A stretch of DNA of 64,000 bases, taken from positions 62,001 to 126,000 of the forward strand of contig CAVUAN010000008.1 in assembly GCA_963739435.1 (NCBI GenBank), in the 5' to 3' direction. The translations under genes were made by a program, and so were the position numbers. The notes beneath the pieces were generated by a model that ran no database searches, had not been told where the DNA came from, and saw only the letters and a list, made by a program, of their open reading frames with translations. Of this stretch, positions 43,327 through 51,532 are shown in pieces (the first letter of the stretch is position 1; every line of letters begins with the position of its first letter). The DNA comes from CAVUAN01 sp963739435. GTDB taxonomy: Bacteria; Acidobacteriota; Thermoanaerobaculia; UBA5066; Gp7-AA6.

Positions 43327-44982
43327 GTGGCCAAACCGATCATTCTGGCGGTCGATGACGACCCGGAGGTGCTCGGCGCTATCGAGCGGGACCTGCGCCA
43401 GCACTACCGGAGCGACTACCGCATCCTGAAGGCCGGGTCCGGCGGAGAAGCTCTCGAGGCCGCCCGCCAGCTCAAGCAACGGGGGACGGGCATTGCCCTC
43501 TTTCTCGTCGACGAGCGGATGCCCGGCATGACGGGGACGGAATTCCTGCGCGAGGCCATCCTGCTTTACCCGGAGTCGCGCCGGGTCCTTCTCACGGCGT
43601 ACGCCGACACGCAGGCCGCGATTTCCGGCATCAACGACGTGGGGCTGGACCATTACCTGCTGAAGCCATGGGATCCTCCGGCGGAGCGGCTCTATCCCGT
43701 CCTCGACGACCTGCTGTCGGACTGGACGGCGCACGTGCGTCTTCCCTACGACGGCATCCGGGTCGCGGGGGCGCGCTCCTCGCCGCGGAGCTACGCGGTC
43801 AAGGAGTTCCTGTCGAGCAACCACGTTCCCTACCAGTGGATCGACGTCGACGGGGATCCTCCGACCCGCGAGCTGATCCGCTCCTTCGGCGACTCGAGCC
43901 GGCTGCCGGTCGTTTTCTTTCCCGACGGCAGCCGCCTGGCCGCGCCGACCAACCGCGAGCTGGCCGAGAAGATCGGGATGCAGACGCGGGCGCGTTTGCC
44001 CTTCTACGATCTGGCGATCGTGGGCGCCGGTCCTGCCGGGCTGGCCGCAGCGGTCTATGGCGCCTCCGAGGGCCTGCGAACGGTCCTCGTCGAACAGAGC
44101 GCTCCCGGCGGCCAGGCCGGCACGAGCTCCCGGATCGAGAACTACCTCGGCTTCCCGGCGGGAGTCTCGGGGGCCGACCTTGCGCGCCGCGCGGCAACCC
44201 AGGCCCGCCGGTTTGGCGCGGAGGTGCTGACCCAGGAAGTCGTGGGTATGAAGCGCGAAGACCCCTACCGCATTCTCCAACTCGCCGACGGGACGGCGCT
44301 GTCCTGCTACGCGGTCGTGCTGGCCACAGGCGTCTCCCTGCGAACCCTCGAGGTGCCGGGCATCGAGCCTCTCCTCGGCATCGGCGTCTATTACGGCGCG
44401 GCGATGACCGAGGCGGCGACGTACCGGGGCCAGGACGTGTGCATCGTCGGCGCTGGGAACTCGGCCGCACAGGGGGCCCTCTTCTTTTCGCGTTACGCCC
44501 GCCGGGTCACATTGCTCTGCCGCGCCGAGTCCCTGGGAAAATCCATGTCGCATTACCTGGTCGACCGGATCGCAGCGACACCGTCGATCGAAGTCGTCAC
44601 GGGCGTCGAGGTCGCGGCGGTGCGTGGCGCCGGGCGTCTCGAGAAGGTCGCGATCCGCCAGTGCGGCGGCGGGCAGGAACGCGAGCTCGACGCGGCCGCG
44701 ATGTTCATCTTCATCGGCGCGAGGCCCCGGACCGAGATGGTCTCGGAGCTCGTCGAGCTCGACGAGAAAGGCTTCGTGCTGACCGGCCCGGACCTGGCCC
44801 ACGGGGACCGCCGTCCCAAGGGTTGGACGCTCGACAGAGACCCCTTTCTCTTCGAGACGAGCGTCCCGGGAGTCTTCGCCGCCGGCGATGCGCGCGCCGG
44901 CTCCAGCAAGCGTGTCGCGTCGGCAGTCGGCGAGGGTTCGGGCACCGTCGGCATCGTGCACCGGTATCTGGAGACCGTCTAA
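43327..44982 (+). CDS. Response regulator fused to a thioredoxin reductase-like flavoprotein
   Basis: 551 residues in three parts. Residues 1-125 are a receiver domain: ILAVDDDPEVLGAIERDL, phospho-acceptor Asp in FLVDERMPGMTGTEF, Thr in VLLTAYAD and Lys in YLLKPWDPPA. Residues about 140-225 resemble a glutaredoxin-like module (VAGARSSPRSYAVKEFLSSN, VFFPDGSRL). From about 230 there is an FAD/NAD(P)H thioredoxin reductase fold: IVGAGPAGLAAAVYGASEG, IVGAGNSAAQGALFF, and VFAAGDARAG. The redox CxxC of true reductases is absent; the position reads GVYYGAAMTEAATY. Partner of the cNMP-type kinase upstream. Probably a redox output or sensing regulator. Confidence 0.88.
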   Translation: MAKPIILAVDDDPEVLGAIERDLRQHYRSDYRILKAGSGGEALEAARQLKQRGTGIALFLVDERMPGMTGTEFLREAILLYPESRRVLLTAYADTQAAISGINDVGLDHYLLKPWDPPAERLYPVLDDLLSDWTAHVRLPYDGIRVAGARSSPRSYAVKEFLSSNHVPYQWIDVDGDPPTRELIRSFGDSSRLPVVFFPDGSRLAAPTNRELAEKIGMQTRARLPFYDLAIVGAGPAGLAAAVYGASEGLRTVLVEQSAPGGQAGTSSRIENYLGFPAGVSGADLARRAATQARRFGAEVLTQEVVGMKREDPYRILQLADGTALSCYAVVLATGVSLRTLEVPGIEPLLGIGVYYGAAMTEAATYRGQDVCIVGAGNSAAQGALFFSRYARRVTLLCRAESLGKSMSHYLVDRIAATPSIEVVTGVEVAAVRGAGRLEKVAIRQCGGGQERELDAAAMFIFIGARPRTEMVSELVELDEKGFVLTGPDLAHGDRRPKGWTLDRDPFLFETSVPGVFAAGDARAGSSKRVASAVGEGSGTVGIVHRYLETV

Positions 44983-45938
44983 GCGCCCGGCACCTCGCCC
45001 TGGAGGATCTTCGAGAGCTTGGCGGAGTCGATGTTGCCGCCGGAGATGACGCAGACGATTGTGCGGGCGCCGGGGACGCCTGCGATCGCGGCCGCCAGCG
45101 ACGTGCCGCCGGCTCCCTCGGCGATGACGCGGTGGCGCTCGGCGAGGAGCTTCACAGCCGCCGCGACTCTGGCGAGCGAAACGACGAGTGAGCCCGAGAG
45201 CAGCGTCGAGGCGAGCGGCCACATTTCGGCGAGGACGCCCTTAGCGCCGATGCCGTCGACGAAGCTCGCCTCGTAAGCGATATCGACCGGCCGGCCCGCT
45301 TTAAGCGATGCCGAGAAGGGAGCGGCCGTCTCGACCTCGCAGGCAAAGACGCGGGTTTTCGGCGAGAGCGCCTTTGCGGCCGACGCGATCCCGCAGGAGA
45401 GCCCGCCGCCGCCGTAAGGCACGAGGATCGCGTCGGCGTCCGGCAGGTCCTCGAGGATCTCGAGCCCGGCCGTGCCGTTGCCGGCGATGACGGCCGGGTC
45501 GCTCACGGGATGGATGAAGAACTCCTTCATGTCGGGATAGCCGTGGTCGACTAAGACCTTCCACCAGCGATCGAAAGGCAGCTTGATGACTTTTCCGCCC
45601 AGTCGCTCGATTGCCGCGATCTTCGTCTGCGGCGCGTGCTCCGGCACGAGGACCGTGCAGGGGATGTCGAGCTCTCTCGCGTTCCAGGCGACACCCTGCG
45701 CCATGTTGCCGGCGCTCGCGGTGTAGACGCCTTTCGCGAGCTTCTGTTTGGGTGCGGAGCGCATGGCGTTGCCGGCGCCCCGCAGCTTGAAGGACCCGAT
45801 CGGCTGGAGGTTTTCGAGCTTGAGCCAGATCTCGGGCTCCGCCGCGTCGGCGTTGAATCGCAACAGCGGTGTGCGGACGGCGGATCCGGCAATCCGCTCG
45901 CGGGCCGCCCGGATCTCTCCGAGCGGGACCAGCTCAAT
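44979..45938 (-). CDS. Threonine dehydratase-like PLP enzyme
   Basis: Fold-type II PLP-dependent ammonia-lyase of about 319 residues. The PLP Lys is in IGSFKLRGAGNAM, the cofactor phosphate loop in VPYGGGGLSCGIASAAKAL, and SAGNMAQGVAWNAREL and IVCVISGGNID complete the family blocks. There is no regulatory ACT domain, so it resembles catabolic or EutB-type enzymes rather than biosynthetic IlvA. The frame has no ATG near the expected start; an ATT at 45938 overlaps the upstream TGA (ATTGA), with ACG codons just before. Follows an ornithine cyclodeaminase-like gene, the pairing seen in ectoine-degradation EutB/EutC. Confidence 0.82.
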   Translation of the reverse strand: MELVPLGEIRAARERIAGSAVRTPLLRFNADAAEPEIWLKLENLQPIGSFKLRGAGNAMRSAPKQKLAKGVYTASAGNMAQGVAWNARELDIPCTVLVPEHAPQTKIAAIERLGGKVIKLPFDRWWKVLVDHGYPDMKEFFIHPVSDPAVIAGNGTAGLEILEDLPDADAILVPYGGGGLSCGIASAAKALSPKTRVFACEVETAAPFSASLKAGRPVDIAYEASFVDGIGAKGVLAEMWPLASTLLSGSLVVSLARVAAAVKLLAERHRVIAEGAGGTSLAAAIAGVPGARTIVCVISGGNIDSAKLSKILQGEVPGA

Positions 45939-46950
45939 CGGCGTCGTGGCGGCCTCCCCCGAAGGGCAGGAAGCGGCCCTTGCCCGTGCGGCGCGCCTCC
46001 TCGAGGATGTGCCTGGCGGACGCCACGTCTTCGACGGCGAGGCCGAGAGACTTGAAAAGCGTGATCTCGTCTTTCGACCGCCGACCGGCAACCTTTCCCG
46101 TCAGGATCTCGCCGATCTCGCCCACGATGTGATCGTCGGCGATCGCGCCCTCTTTCTTCGGCGTCAGGAAATCGCCCGCCTCGTTCAAGGTCGATTCGCG
46201 GCGGTCGACGAAAAGACGGGAGGCGACGACGGCTGCCGTGTCCAGCTCCCGGGCGAAGGGCACGCTCGAGCCGACGGCATTGATGTGCGCTCCGGCGGAG
46301 AGCCATGCCCCCTGAACGATCGGTTCTTTGGCCGACGTCGTCGTGCAGATGATGTCGGCGCCGAGGACGGCTTCCGGGACGGTCTTGAACGGTTCGACCT
46401 TGATGCCTCGTCGCGCGGTCTCTCGATCGGCAAAGCGCTTCGCGCGCTCGAAGGAGAGGCTCGCCACGCGGACGCGCCGGAGCTTGCGGACGTGCATGAC
46501 CGCCTCGAGGTGTGTGCGGGCCTGCACGCCCGACCCGATGATCGCGAGGTCGCCAGCATCCTCGCGCGCCAGCAGCTTGGTGGCGACGCCGCTGACGGCG
46601 GCCGTGCGGATGGCCGTGATCGAGGTCGCGTCGATGACGGCGAGCAGGCGCCCCCTCTCGGCCTCGAAAAGAAGCACGGCGCCCTGGTGCGTGTCGAGCT
46701 CGGTGCCCTCGTTGCCATGAAAGAACGAGACGACCTTGACGCCGAAAACGGCGTCGGGGGTTATCGAACCCGGCATGAGGCCGAGTGCCCCCGCCTTGTC
46801 GGGCATCCAGAGGATCGTCCGCAGCGGCAATTGGGCCTCGCCCCGCGCCAGGCAGGCGAGGGCCCGCTCCATCGTCTCGATGCAGGCCCCCATCGGCAGG
46901 AGGCCCGGCACCTCGTCCTGGTTCACGAAGAGAACGTCCGTCATTGCCAT
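45934..46950 (-). CDS. Ornithine cyclodeaminase/mu-crystallin family protein
   Basis: About 338-residue NAD(P)-dependent enzyme of the ornithine cyclodeaminase, alanine dehydrogenase and mu-crystallin family. The Rossmann block is LAIIGSGVQARTHLEAVMHV with ITAIRTAAVSGVATKLLARE before it, and AHINAVGSSVPFARELDTAA and VGEIGEILTGKVAGR follow, all family-typical. Starts at ATG 46950 or 46944; the latter overlaps the permease stop (ATGA). Coupled to the threonine dehydratase-like gene. The pair could act on an amino-acid-like substrate such as a hydroxyectoine product, but that is inference. Confidence 0.87.
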   Translation of the reverse strand: MAMTDVLFVNQDEVPGLLPMGACIETMERALACLARGEAQLPLRTILWMPDKAGALGLMPGSITPDAVFGVKVVSFFHGNEGTELDTHQGAVLLFEAERGRLLAVIDATSITAIRTAAVSGVATKLLAREDAGDLAIIGSGVQARTHLEAVMHVRKLRRVRVASLSFERAKRFADRETARRGIKVEPFKTVPEAVLGADIICTTTSAKEPIVQGAWLSAGAHINAVGSSVPFARELDTAAVVASRLFVDRRESTLNEAGDFLTPKKEGAIADDHIVGEIGEILTGKVAGRRSKDEITLFKSLGLAVEDVASARHILEEARRTGKGRFLPFGGGRHDAD

Positions 46951-47984
46951 CTGAAGATCCTCAAGGCAAGGGTAAAGCAGACGGCGCCCCACACGGCGAG
47001 AACGGCGATCGGAAAGCCGAGATGGGACAGGCCCTGGCCCTCGAGCATGATGGCGCGCAGGGAGTCGTTCAAGGCCGTCAGCGGCAACGCGCGGATGACG
47101 GGTTGGAGGGCGTTGGGGAATCGTTCGGCCGAAAAGAACGTGCCGGAGACGAGCCACATCGGGATGGCCACGAGGTTCATCAGGCCGTTGGCTCCCTCGA
47201 GGGTCTGCGTGCGGGCGGCGCAGACCAGGCCGAGGCCGGCAAACGACAGGCCGCCGACTGCGACGACGAGCGCAATGACGCCGACGGAGCCCCGCATCGG
47301 GACACCGAAGGCCAGAAGACCGAAGGCCAGGATGACGCCCGTCTCGAGGACGAGAAAGAAGAACCGCGAGAGCAGGTGCGAGAGGAGGTATTCCCACCGG
47401 CGCATGGGTGTCGCGATCATGAGCTTCAGCGTCTTCTTGATCCGGGCGTCGACGATCGAGAAGCCGATGCCCCAGAGGCTGGTCGACATCAGGTTCAGGC
47501 CCAGGAGCCCGGGCAGGAGGAAGTCGATGTAGCGGGAGCCTTTCTCGTGGACCAGAGCGTCCTGAACGGGCGTCGGGTCGATGCGGCCGTTCGCCTTCTG
47601 GACGGCGTCGTCCACCTCGAGGCGCGCGATGCGGGAGTCGGGCCGGGTCGGGTCGTAGTGGTAGACGAGAGGGGCCTTGTTCTCGACGAGGAGAGCGATC
47701 CGCCCCATTCGCAGGGCCGCGTGTCCCTCCTCGATCGAGGCAAAGGGCTGCGGCTTCAGCCTCGAGAATGCTCGAGCGCTCCGCCCGAGCTGGCTGGATC
47801 GCGATTCCCCGGCGACCCCGATCGGAATGGCTTCGGGCGGCCGGTCTCGGAAGGCGAAGCCCAGGACGATCGACATGATGATCGGAAAGCCGAAGACCCA
47901 GAAGATCGCCTCGGGCTGGCGGATGAACTCCCGCACACGGGTCATCGTGAGAGCGACCAGGGGAGAGCGCCTCCGGCTACTCAT
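46941..47984 (-). CDS. ABC-2 type exporter permease
   Basis: 347-residue inner-membrane permease of the ABC-2 class (NodJ/YhiH-like), one N-terminal helix and a C-terminal bundle. Hydrophobic segments: IFWVFGFPIIMSIVLGFAF, a large extracytoplasmic loop (GVAGESRSSQLG to RYIDF), then FLLPGLLGLNLMSTSLWGIG, FFLVLETGVILAFGLLAFG, GVIALVVAVGGLSFAGLGLV, LMNLVAIPMWLVSGTFFS and FPIAVLAVWGAVCFTLALRI. The ERFPNALQPVIRALPLTALN block is typical. Its start overlaps the ATPase stop, so the two form an exporter. Confidence 0.88.
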   Translation of the reverse strand: MSSRRRSPLVALTMTRVREFIRQPEAIFWVFGFPIIMSIVLGFAFRDRPPEAIPIGVAGESRSSQLGRSARAFSRLKPQPFASIEEGHAALRMGRIALLVENKAPLVYHYDPTRPDSRIARLEVDDAVQKANGRIDPTPVQDALVHEKGSRYIDFLLPGLLGLNLMSTSLWGIGFSIVDARIKKTLKLMIATPMRRWEYLLSHLLSRFFFLVLETGVILAFGLLAFGVPMRGSVGVIALVVAVGGLSFAGLGLVCAARTQTLEGANGLMNLVAIPMWLVSGTFFSAERFPNALQPVIRALPLTALNDSLRAIMLEGQGLSHLGFPIAVLAVWGAVCFTLALRIFRWQ

Positions 47985-48920
47985 CGCGCAGCTCCCGGCC
48001 TGTCAGCGAGATGAATACGTCCTCGAGAGTGGCCCGGTGCGTGGAGAGCTGGAGCAGCTTTCCGCCGCCCCTTTCGATCCGGGCCAGCAGGGCGGGCACG
48101 GCGTCGACCAGCGAGGCCACGCTCACGAACCACCGCGCGTCCTTCTGCCGGCAGTCGCGCACTCCCGGCAGCGCCTTCAAGTCTTCGCTCGAGAGGGCCG
48201 GCTCCGAGGCGAACTCCACGATGTGCGGCGCGTTGAGGCTCGCGACGAGCTCGGCGGGCGAGCCCTGCGCGATCGTCTTGCCGTGGTCCACGATCGCGAC
48301 GCGGTCGCACAGCCGCTCGGCCTCCTCCATGTAGTGGGTCGTCAGGAGGACGGTGCGGCCGGCGGCGCGGAAGGCCTCGATGTGATCCCACAGCTCGCGC
48401 CGGCTCTGGGGATCGAGGCCCGTCGTCGGCTCGTCGAGAAAGAGGATCTCGGGATCGCCCGCCAGCGCGCAGGCGACCGCGAGGCGCTGGCGCTGGCCGC
48501 CGGAGAGCTTGCCCACGCGGGCGTCGCGCTTTTCCTCGAGCGACATGTCGGCCAGCAGCCGCTCCGGGTCGCGCCCGGACGGGTAGAGGCAGCGGAAGAG
48601 GTCGAGCGTTTCGAAGACGGTGAGCTTGTCGGGAAAGCGGCTCTCCTGGAGCGAGATGCCGAGGCGTGCGCGCAGCTCGCGCTCGTGGGTGCCCCAGTGC
48701 CGCCCGAGGACCGGACTTCGCCGGCGTCCGGCTTCGTCAGGCCTTCGAGGATCTCGATCGTCGTCGTCTTGCCGGCGCCGTTGGGGCCGAGCAGGCCGAA
48801 GCACTCTCCGTGCGCAACCTCGAGATCGAGGCCGTTGACCGCGACGACGTCGTCGTAACGCTTGACGAGCCCCCGGCAAGCGACGGCCGGAGCGGGATAC
48901 GAAGCGGGTCGGGCATCCAT
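47977..48920 (-). pseudogene. ABC exporter ATPase (CcmA/NatA type), one frameshift
   Basis: Cytoplasmic ATPase partner of the ABC-2 permease. Starts at 48920 (MDARPASYPAPAVACRGLVK); Walker A is GPNGAGKTTTIEILEGL. The frame changes near 48700 between LTKPDAGEV and RARLGISLQESRFP. The second part has signature LSGGQRQRLAVACAL, Walker B ILFLDEPTTGLDPQSRRELW, H-loop VLLTTHYMEEAERLCDRVAI, and the C-terminal DUF4162-like domain ending in LEDVFISLTGREL. All elements survive, so an indel error is likely. The stop overlaps the permease ATG. Confidence 0.85.
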
Positions 48921-48956
48921 GGCGCGCGATTCTCTCCTAGAAACCACGAGCGAATT

Positions 48957-49155
48957 CCCTCTCCCTCCGGGAGAGGGTTAGGGTGAGGGGTTGACTCACA
49001 CCGAATCACTCACTTGAGAAGGTTCTTCGCAATTGTTTCCCCCTCACCCCGGCCGGCCGCTCGCTTCGCGAGGCGCGACCTTCGGTCGCGGCCGGCGCTT
49101 AAGTGAAGCCAGGGGGGGACCCCTCGCGCACCCCCGCTCCCGGAGGGAGAGGGGG
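48957..49155. repeat. REP-like palindromic repeat region A
   Basis: CCCTCTCCCTCCGGGAGAGG at the left and CTCCCGGAGGGAGAGGG at the right, facing each other, with GGGTGAGGGG and CCCCTCACCCC next to them. The inner part is larger than in the other two copies and contains another inverted repeat (GGCCGG...CCGGCC around TCGCGAGGCGCGACC). Lies in the gap before the phospholipid genes. Confidence 0.7.
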
Positions 49156-49173
49156 CGCTAAACTCGTCCGAAC

Positions 49174-49785
49174 GTGTCCGTCTACGATCTGAAGCCTCGG
49201 TTCCAGGCCGTTCTGCGCCCGCTCGCCAACGCGCTGGCCCGGCTCGGCGTCACGGCCAACGCTGTCACGATCGGGGCGATGGCCGGTTCGCTGGCCGTGG
49301 GAGCGGCCTGCATCTATGCCTGGGCCTATCCGCCGTTGCTCCTTCTCTGGCCGGCATGGCTCTTCGCTCGCATGGCCTTGAACGCGATCGACGGCATGCT
49401 GGCGCGCGAGCACGGCATGCAGACGCGCCTCGGAGGCATCCTGAACGAGGTCGGCGACGTGGTCTCGGACATGGCCCTCTACCTGCCGATCGCGGCCTTC
49501 ACGGAGGGAGCCCTCTGGCCCGCCGTGCTCTTCACGCTGGGAGCGGCCCTGACCGAGTTCTGCGGCGTGCTCGGGTTGGCTCTGGGAGCCTCCCGGCGCT
49601 ACGACGGGCCGATGGGAAAGAGCGACCGCGCACTGCTCGTGGGAGCGCTGGCGACGGCGACGTTTCTCTTCCCGGGCCTCTACAAGGCGTGGCCCGGATT
49701 GGTCTGGGGGGCTGCGGGCCTGACGCTCGTCACCTGTGTGCGCCGGTGCCGCGCCGCACTCCGGGAGCTGGCGGACTCCCGATGA
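49174..49785 (+). CDS. CDP-alcohol phosphatidyltransferase family protein
   Basis: Inner-membrane enzyme that joins a CDP-activated lipid to an alcohol. 203 residues from a GTG at 49174. The active-site helix reads NAIDGMLAREHGMQTRLGG, then ILNEVGDVVSDMALYLP: the DGxxAR part of the CDP-OH-P signature is kept, but the following aspartates are partly changed (NEVGD-SD). Six hydrophobic segments. The stop overlaps the CdsA-like gene (ATGA), and an acyltransferase follows, so this is a phospholipid operon. Confidence 0.85.
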   Translation: MSVYDLKPRFQAVLRPLANALARLGVTANAVTIGAMAGSLAVGAACIYAWAYPPLLLLWPAWLFARMALNAIDGMLAREHGMQTRLGGILNEVGDVVSDMALYLPIAAFTEGALWPAVLFTLGAALTEFCGVLGLALGASRRYDGPMGKSDRALLVGALATATFLFPGLYKAWPGLVWGAAGLTLVTCVRRCRAALRELADSR

Positions 49786-50729
49786 TCGCCGCGTACGAAA
49801 ACCTGTCGCCGCTCTGGCGCATGGGCTCCATCGTCGGGGGCATCCTCACCCTGGCGACCTTCATCCTCGCTCTCCTGCATCTCGTTCGGCCCGGCGCCTA
49901 CCTCTCGGAGCTATGGGCGCGGACGCGGTCGTGGTGGATCATGGCGTCGCTGTTCTTTGCCGCCGCTGTGGCGGGGCCATGGATGTCTCTCGTCCTGTTC
50001 GCCTTCATGAGCTTCTGGGCCATGAAGGAGTACGTGACCCTCCTGAAGACGCGGTCGGCGGACCATGCGGCGCTCGTGCTGGCGTTTGCGGCGATCCCGA
50101 TCCAGTACTTCTGGGTCTCAATCGGGTGGTACGGGATGTTCATCATCTTCATCCCGGTGTACATGTTCCTGGCCCTTCCGATCCGCCTCGTCCTCTCGAA
50201 GGACACGTCTGGTTTCGTGGCGTCGGCCTCGCAGATCCAGTGGGGCCTCATGGCTTTCGTCTTCGGGCTTTCACACATGAGCTATCTCTCGAAGCTGCAT
50301 GCGGCGGGCCCGGATGGCGCTCTGGCCGACGGCCGGACGCTGCTGCTCTTTCTCGTGTTCGTGGTCGAGATGAGCGACGTGCTCCAGTATGTCTGGGGCA
50401 AGACGCTCGGCCGACACAAGGTCGTTCCGACGGTCAGCCCCAACAAGACCTGGGAGGGTCTGATCGGCGGTGTCTTGTCTGCCTCGGCGGCCGCTCTCCT
50501 GCTGCGCTTCCTGACACCCTTCACCCTGCTCGAGACTTTCGGCGTCGCCCTGCTCGTCACGGTCGCCGGTTTCTTCGGAGGCACGGTTATGAGCGCGGTG
50601 AAGCGCGACTTCGGCGTGAAGGACTTCGGCTCGTTGATTCCCGGCCACGGCGGCATGCTCGACCGGTTAGACGGCCTCTGCTACGCCGCTCCCGTCTTCT
50701 TCCATTACGTCCGCTATTTCCACACGTAG
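49782..50729 (+). CDS. cdsA: Phosphatidate cytidylyltransferase (CDP-diglyceride synthase)
   Basis: Makes CDP-diacylglycerol from CTP and phosphatidate in the inner membrane. 315 residues with about eight helices. The family signature is near the C-terminus: TVSPNKTWEGLIGG and AVKRDFGVKDFGSLIPGHGG followed by MLDRLDGL. The middle of the protein (VEMSDVLQYVWGKTLGRHKV) is typical too. The ATG at 49782 overlaps the previous stop. The N-terminal 70 residues with an extra helix are longer than the minimal enzyme. Confidence 0.92.
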   Translation: MIAAYENLSPLWRMGSIVGGILTLATFILALLHLVRPGAYLSELWARTRSWWIMASLFFAAAVAGPWMSLVLFAFMSFWAMKEYVTLLKTRSADHAALVLAFAAIPIQYFWVSIGWYGMFIIFIPVYMFLALPIRLVLSKDTSGFVASASQIQWGLMAFVFGLSHMSYLSKLHAAGPDGALADGRTLLLFLVFVVEMSDVLQYVWGKTLGRHKVVPTVSPNKTWEGLIGGVLSASAAALLLRFLTPFTLLETFGVALLVTVAGFFGGTVMSAVKRDFGVKDFGSLIPGHGGMLDRLDGLCYAAPVFFHYVRYFHT

Positions 50730-50733
50730 GGGA

Positions 50734-50780
50734 ATCGGGTGATCGGGTGATCGGGCGATCGGGTGATCGGGGTATCGGGG
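50734..50780 (+). repeat. Octamer tandem repeat at the start of the acyltransferase gene
   Basis: Six near-perfect copies of ATCGGGTG in a row. The only in-frame GTG start of the next gene (50747) lies inside the repeat. Since eight is not a multiple of three, gain or loss of a unit would change which GTG is in frame. Confidence 0.8.
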
Positions 50781-51439
50781 CCGACTTTCTCCAGCGGCTC
50801 TTCTTCCTGCTGGTCGTTCGGCCCTTCCTGACGCTCTTCATCGGCTTGAAAGTGCGGGGGAGGGAGAACCTGCCCGCACAGGGCCCGTTCCTGCTGGTCG
50901 CCAACCACACGAGCCACCTCGACACGGTCTCGCTGCTCGCCCTCTTTCCGCTCGGGCGCCTGAAGGAGATTCGGCCCGTCGCCGCTGCCGACTACTTCGA
51001 TCGGAACCGAGTCGTTTCGTTTCTGACGCGGACGTTCTTCAACATCCTCCCGATCGTGCGCAAGCGGGAGGAGATGACCACGGAGAACGACCCTCGCCGC
51101 GCGATGGTCGAGGCCTTGAAATCCGGCGATTCGCTGCTGCTCTTCCCGGAGGGCACCCGCAGCACGACGCCCGAGGAGATGGGGCGGTTCAAGTCCGGCG
51201 TGGCGTATCTCCTGGAAAACGTCCCCGGCCTTCCGGTCGTACCGGCATATCTCGAGAACCTCGGCCGCAGCCTGCCAAAGGGAACGTGGATCCCGGTGCC
51301 CTTCTTCGCCAAGATCTCGATCGGCAAACCGCGGACCCTGCGCGGCACGACCTCCGAAATCGTCGCCGCCCTCGAAGCTGCGGTGCGCGAGCTCAAAGAC
51401 GAGTTTGCTCCCTCTCCCCTCGGGAGAGGGTCGGGGTGA
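50747..51439 (+). CDS. 1-acyl-sn-glycerol-3-phosphate acyltransferase family protein
   Basis: PlsC-family enzyme that acylates lysophosphatidate to phosphatidate, the substrate of the CdsA-like enzyme upstream. 230 residues. Motif I is NHTSHLD (HxxxxD), motif III FPEGTRS, and ENVPGLPVVPAYLENLG follows. A hydrophobic N-terminal stretch (FLQRLFFLLVVRPFLTLFIG) anchors it to the membrane. The GTG start sits in an octamer tandem repeat. The last eight residues (PSPLGRGSG) are read from the REP-like element that begins at 51410. Confidence 0.88.
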   Translation: MIGRSGDRGIGADFLQRLFFLLVVRPFLTLFIGLKVRGRENLPAQGPFLLVANHTSHLDTVSLLALFPLGRLKEIRPVAAADYFDRNRVVSFLTRTFFNILPIVRKREEMTTENDPRRAMVEALKSGDSLLLFPEGTRSTTPEEMGRFKSGVAYLLENVPGLPVVPAYLENLGRSLPKGTWIPVPFFAKISIGKPRTLRGTTSEIVAALEAAVRELKDEFAPSPLGRGSG

Positions 51440-51526
51440 GGGGCTGGCTGATGCCGGCGCTCTCGATAGAGCGGCCTTCTCGCTGCGGTTTTCCCCTCAC
51501 CCTTGCCCTCTCCCGGAGGGAGAGGG
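51410..51526. repeat. REP-like palindromic repeat B
   Basis: CCCTCTCCCCTCGGGAGAGG and, 95 bp on, CCCTCTCCCGGAGGGAGAGG, with GGGGTGAGGGG and CCCCTCACCC facing inward. The whole element can fold into one long hairpin. It overlaps the acyltransferase stop codon and ends just before the rlpA stop. Confidence 0.75.
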
Positions 51527-51532
51527 TGGAAG

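Noticed and set aside
43291..45222. Minus-strand frame of over 600 codons opposite the response regulator-reductase fusion
   Set aside because: Composition is Arg/Asp/Val-rich antisense; the plus strand has an intact two-domain protein.
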